A stretch of 23,481 nt of DNA from JBDNFP01 sp041689775 (lineage in GTDB: Bacteria > Bacteroidota > Bacteroidia > Cytophagales > Spirosomataceae): positions 1 to 23,481 of the forward strand of contig JBDNFP010000111.1 of the NCBI GenBank assembly GCA_041689775.1. Reading direction: 5' to 3'. Each line of letters begins with the position of its first letter. Positions within the stretch are counted from its first letter, which is position 1. This document shows positions 23,047-23,481 of the stretch, piece by piece. A program made the translations under genes and the position numbers. The notes under the pieces are model-generated. The model saw only the letters and a program-made list of their open reading frames with translations, made no database searches and had not been told where the DNA came from.

Positions 23047-23081
23047 AAAAGTGGCCCGGATGTTATGTACGGGCCACTTTT
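23047..23081. terminator. Strong hairpin terminator
   Basis: AAAAGTGGCCCG, 11-nt loop, CGGGCCACTTTT: perfect 12-bp stem with an A run before and a U run after, 30 bp past the dehydrogenase stop. It can serve the convergent Dabb remnant as well. Confidence 0.88.
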
Positions 23082-23108
23082 GGGCTATTTAAAGTACTAA
23101 AAGCTGGA

Positions 23109-23321
23109 TCAGGATACAGCATCATACACCTGCACACGATCCCAAAGAGAAGCACAAGTATCGATAAACGTCATGTGATCGGGGTGTACCTGATACATAT
23201 CGTGGGCTGCTTTGTCGATAAAGACAAACGTGATCGAAAAATCATAGGTATGATCAATGACCGGGCGACGGGTATCCGCCGGAGCACCGATGTAGCCGGT
23301 ATGGATCTCGCTATTTACTCG
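23109..23321 (-). pseudogene. Truncated Dabb-domain protein remnant
   Basis: The minus strand reads EIHTGYIGAPADTRRPVIDH, TYDFSITFVFIDKAAHDMYQ, VHPDHMTFIDTCASLWDRVQ and VYDAVS then TGA. This matches the C-terminal two thirds of the stress-responsive A/B-barrel (Dabb) family, about 100-aa dimeric proteins of mostly unknown role. Upstream the frame hits TAG (23322-23324), and none of the three frames supplies the N-terminal strand (usually H.VFFWLK). It is therefore a 5'-truncated relic, convergent with the dehydrogenase gene. Confidence 0.75.
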
Positions 23322-23387
23322 CTACGTGACAGAGAATAAACAGGGCAAACGCATGAGAATTTCAAGTTACTAATTCCATCATATACT

Positions 23388-23480
23388 CTATATCATAAGC
23401 TGCCTTGACTCTTCTTTTTTTAGACTTAATTTATCATCATACTCAGCGATAATCTGTAAGGCTAATTTTCTTAACGTAGC
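23388..23480 (-). other. Partial open frame at window edge, unknown
   Basis: From the edge, the minus strand is open for 30 codons (LRKLALQIIAEYDDKL, SLKKEESRQLMI, then TAG). It is lysine- and leucine-rich and could be the C-terminus of a gene beginning outside the window. I do not recognise it, and it may be chance. Confidence 0.25.
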
Positions 23481-23481
23481 T

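Noticed and set aside
23013..23339. Plus-strand open frame of 108 codons
   Set aside because: It runs through the terminator hairpin and is antisense to the Dabb remnant.

Overview
This window looks like a chromosomal segment of a Bacteroidota bacterium, probably of the order Cytophagales. The grounds are the protein families (paired M16 peptidases, a short LeuA, a Leptospira-type citramalate synthase beside a complete BCAA gene set), weak or absent Shine-Dalgarno signals, and a TAnnTTTG-type -7 element upstream of murQ. No rRNA, tRNA or CRISPR array was seen.

Left arm (1-3.9 kb, + strand): an HpcH/HpaI-family aldolase, then two adjacent M16 peptidase genes. One carries the zinc site and the other the substrate-binding Arg/Tyr region, as in M16B heterodimers. 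The first M16 gene has a 115-bp repeat inserted in its signal-peptide codons. A perfect 20-bp hairpin separates the pair from a convergent conserved hypothetical gene (3.9-4.4 kb).

Centre (4.5-20.8 kb, - strand): a branched-chain amino acid cluster transcribed right to left: ilvD, ilvB (frameshifted), ilvN, ilvC, ilvA, then an intruding block (decayed J-domain gene, AraC regulator, IS200/RAYT-like transposase with REP-like hairpins), leuC, a decayed four-helix-bundle gene, leuD, cimA-like, leuB and leuA. Together these encode 2-ketobutyrate supply (threonine deaminase and possibly citramalate), the common Ilv pathway and the leucine branch. Two attenuator-like leaders are visible. The one before leuA has a 17-aa leucine-rich leader peptide, a terminator and a matching antiterminator segment; the one before ilvD has a terminator followed by nine U and a matching antiterminator segment.

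Right arm (21.1-23.5 kb): murQ and a medium-chain dehydrogenase on the + strand, a strong hairpin terminator, then a truncated Dabb-domain remnant on the - strand.

The most unusual signal is the 115-bp element. Its two copies (94% identical) are each flanked by TA and each interrupts a coding sequence; removing element plus one TA restores both reading frames. Its right end is a heptanucleotide array, and related period-7 arrays occur between several genes of the cluster. Several genes are decayed (J-domain, four-helix-bundle, Dabb, possibly ilvB), so the segment is partly eroding.
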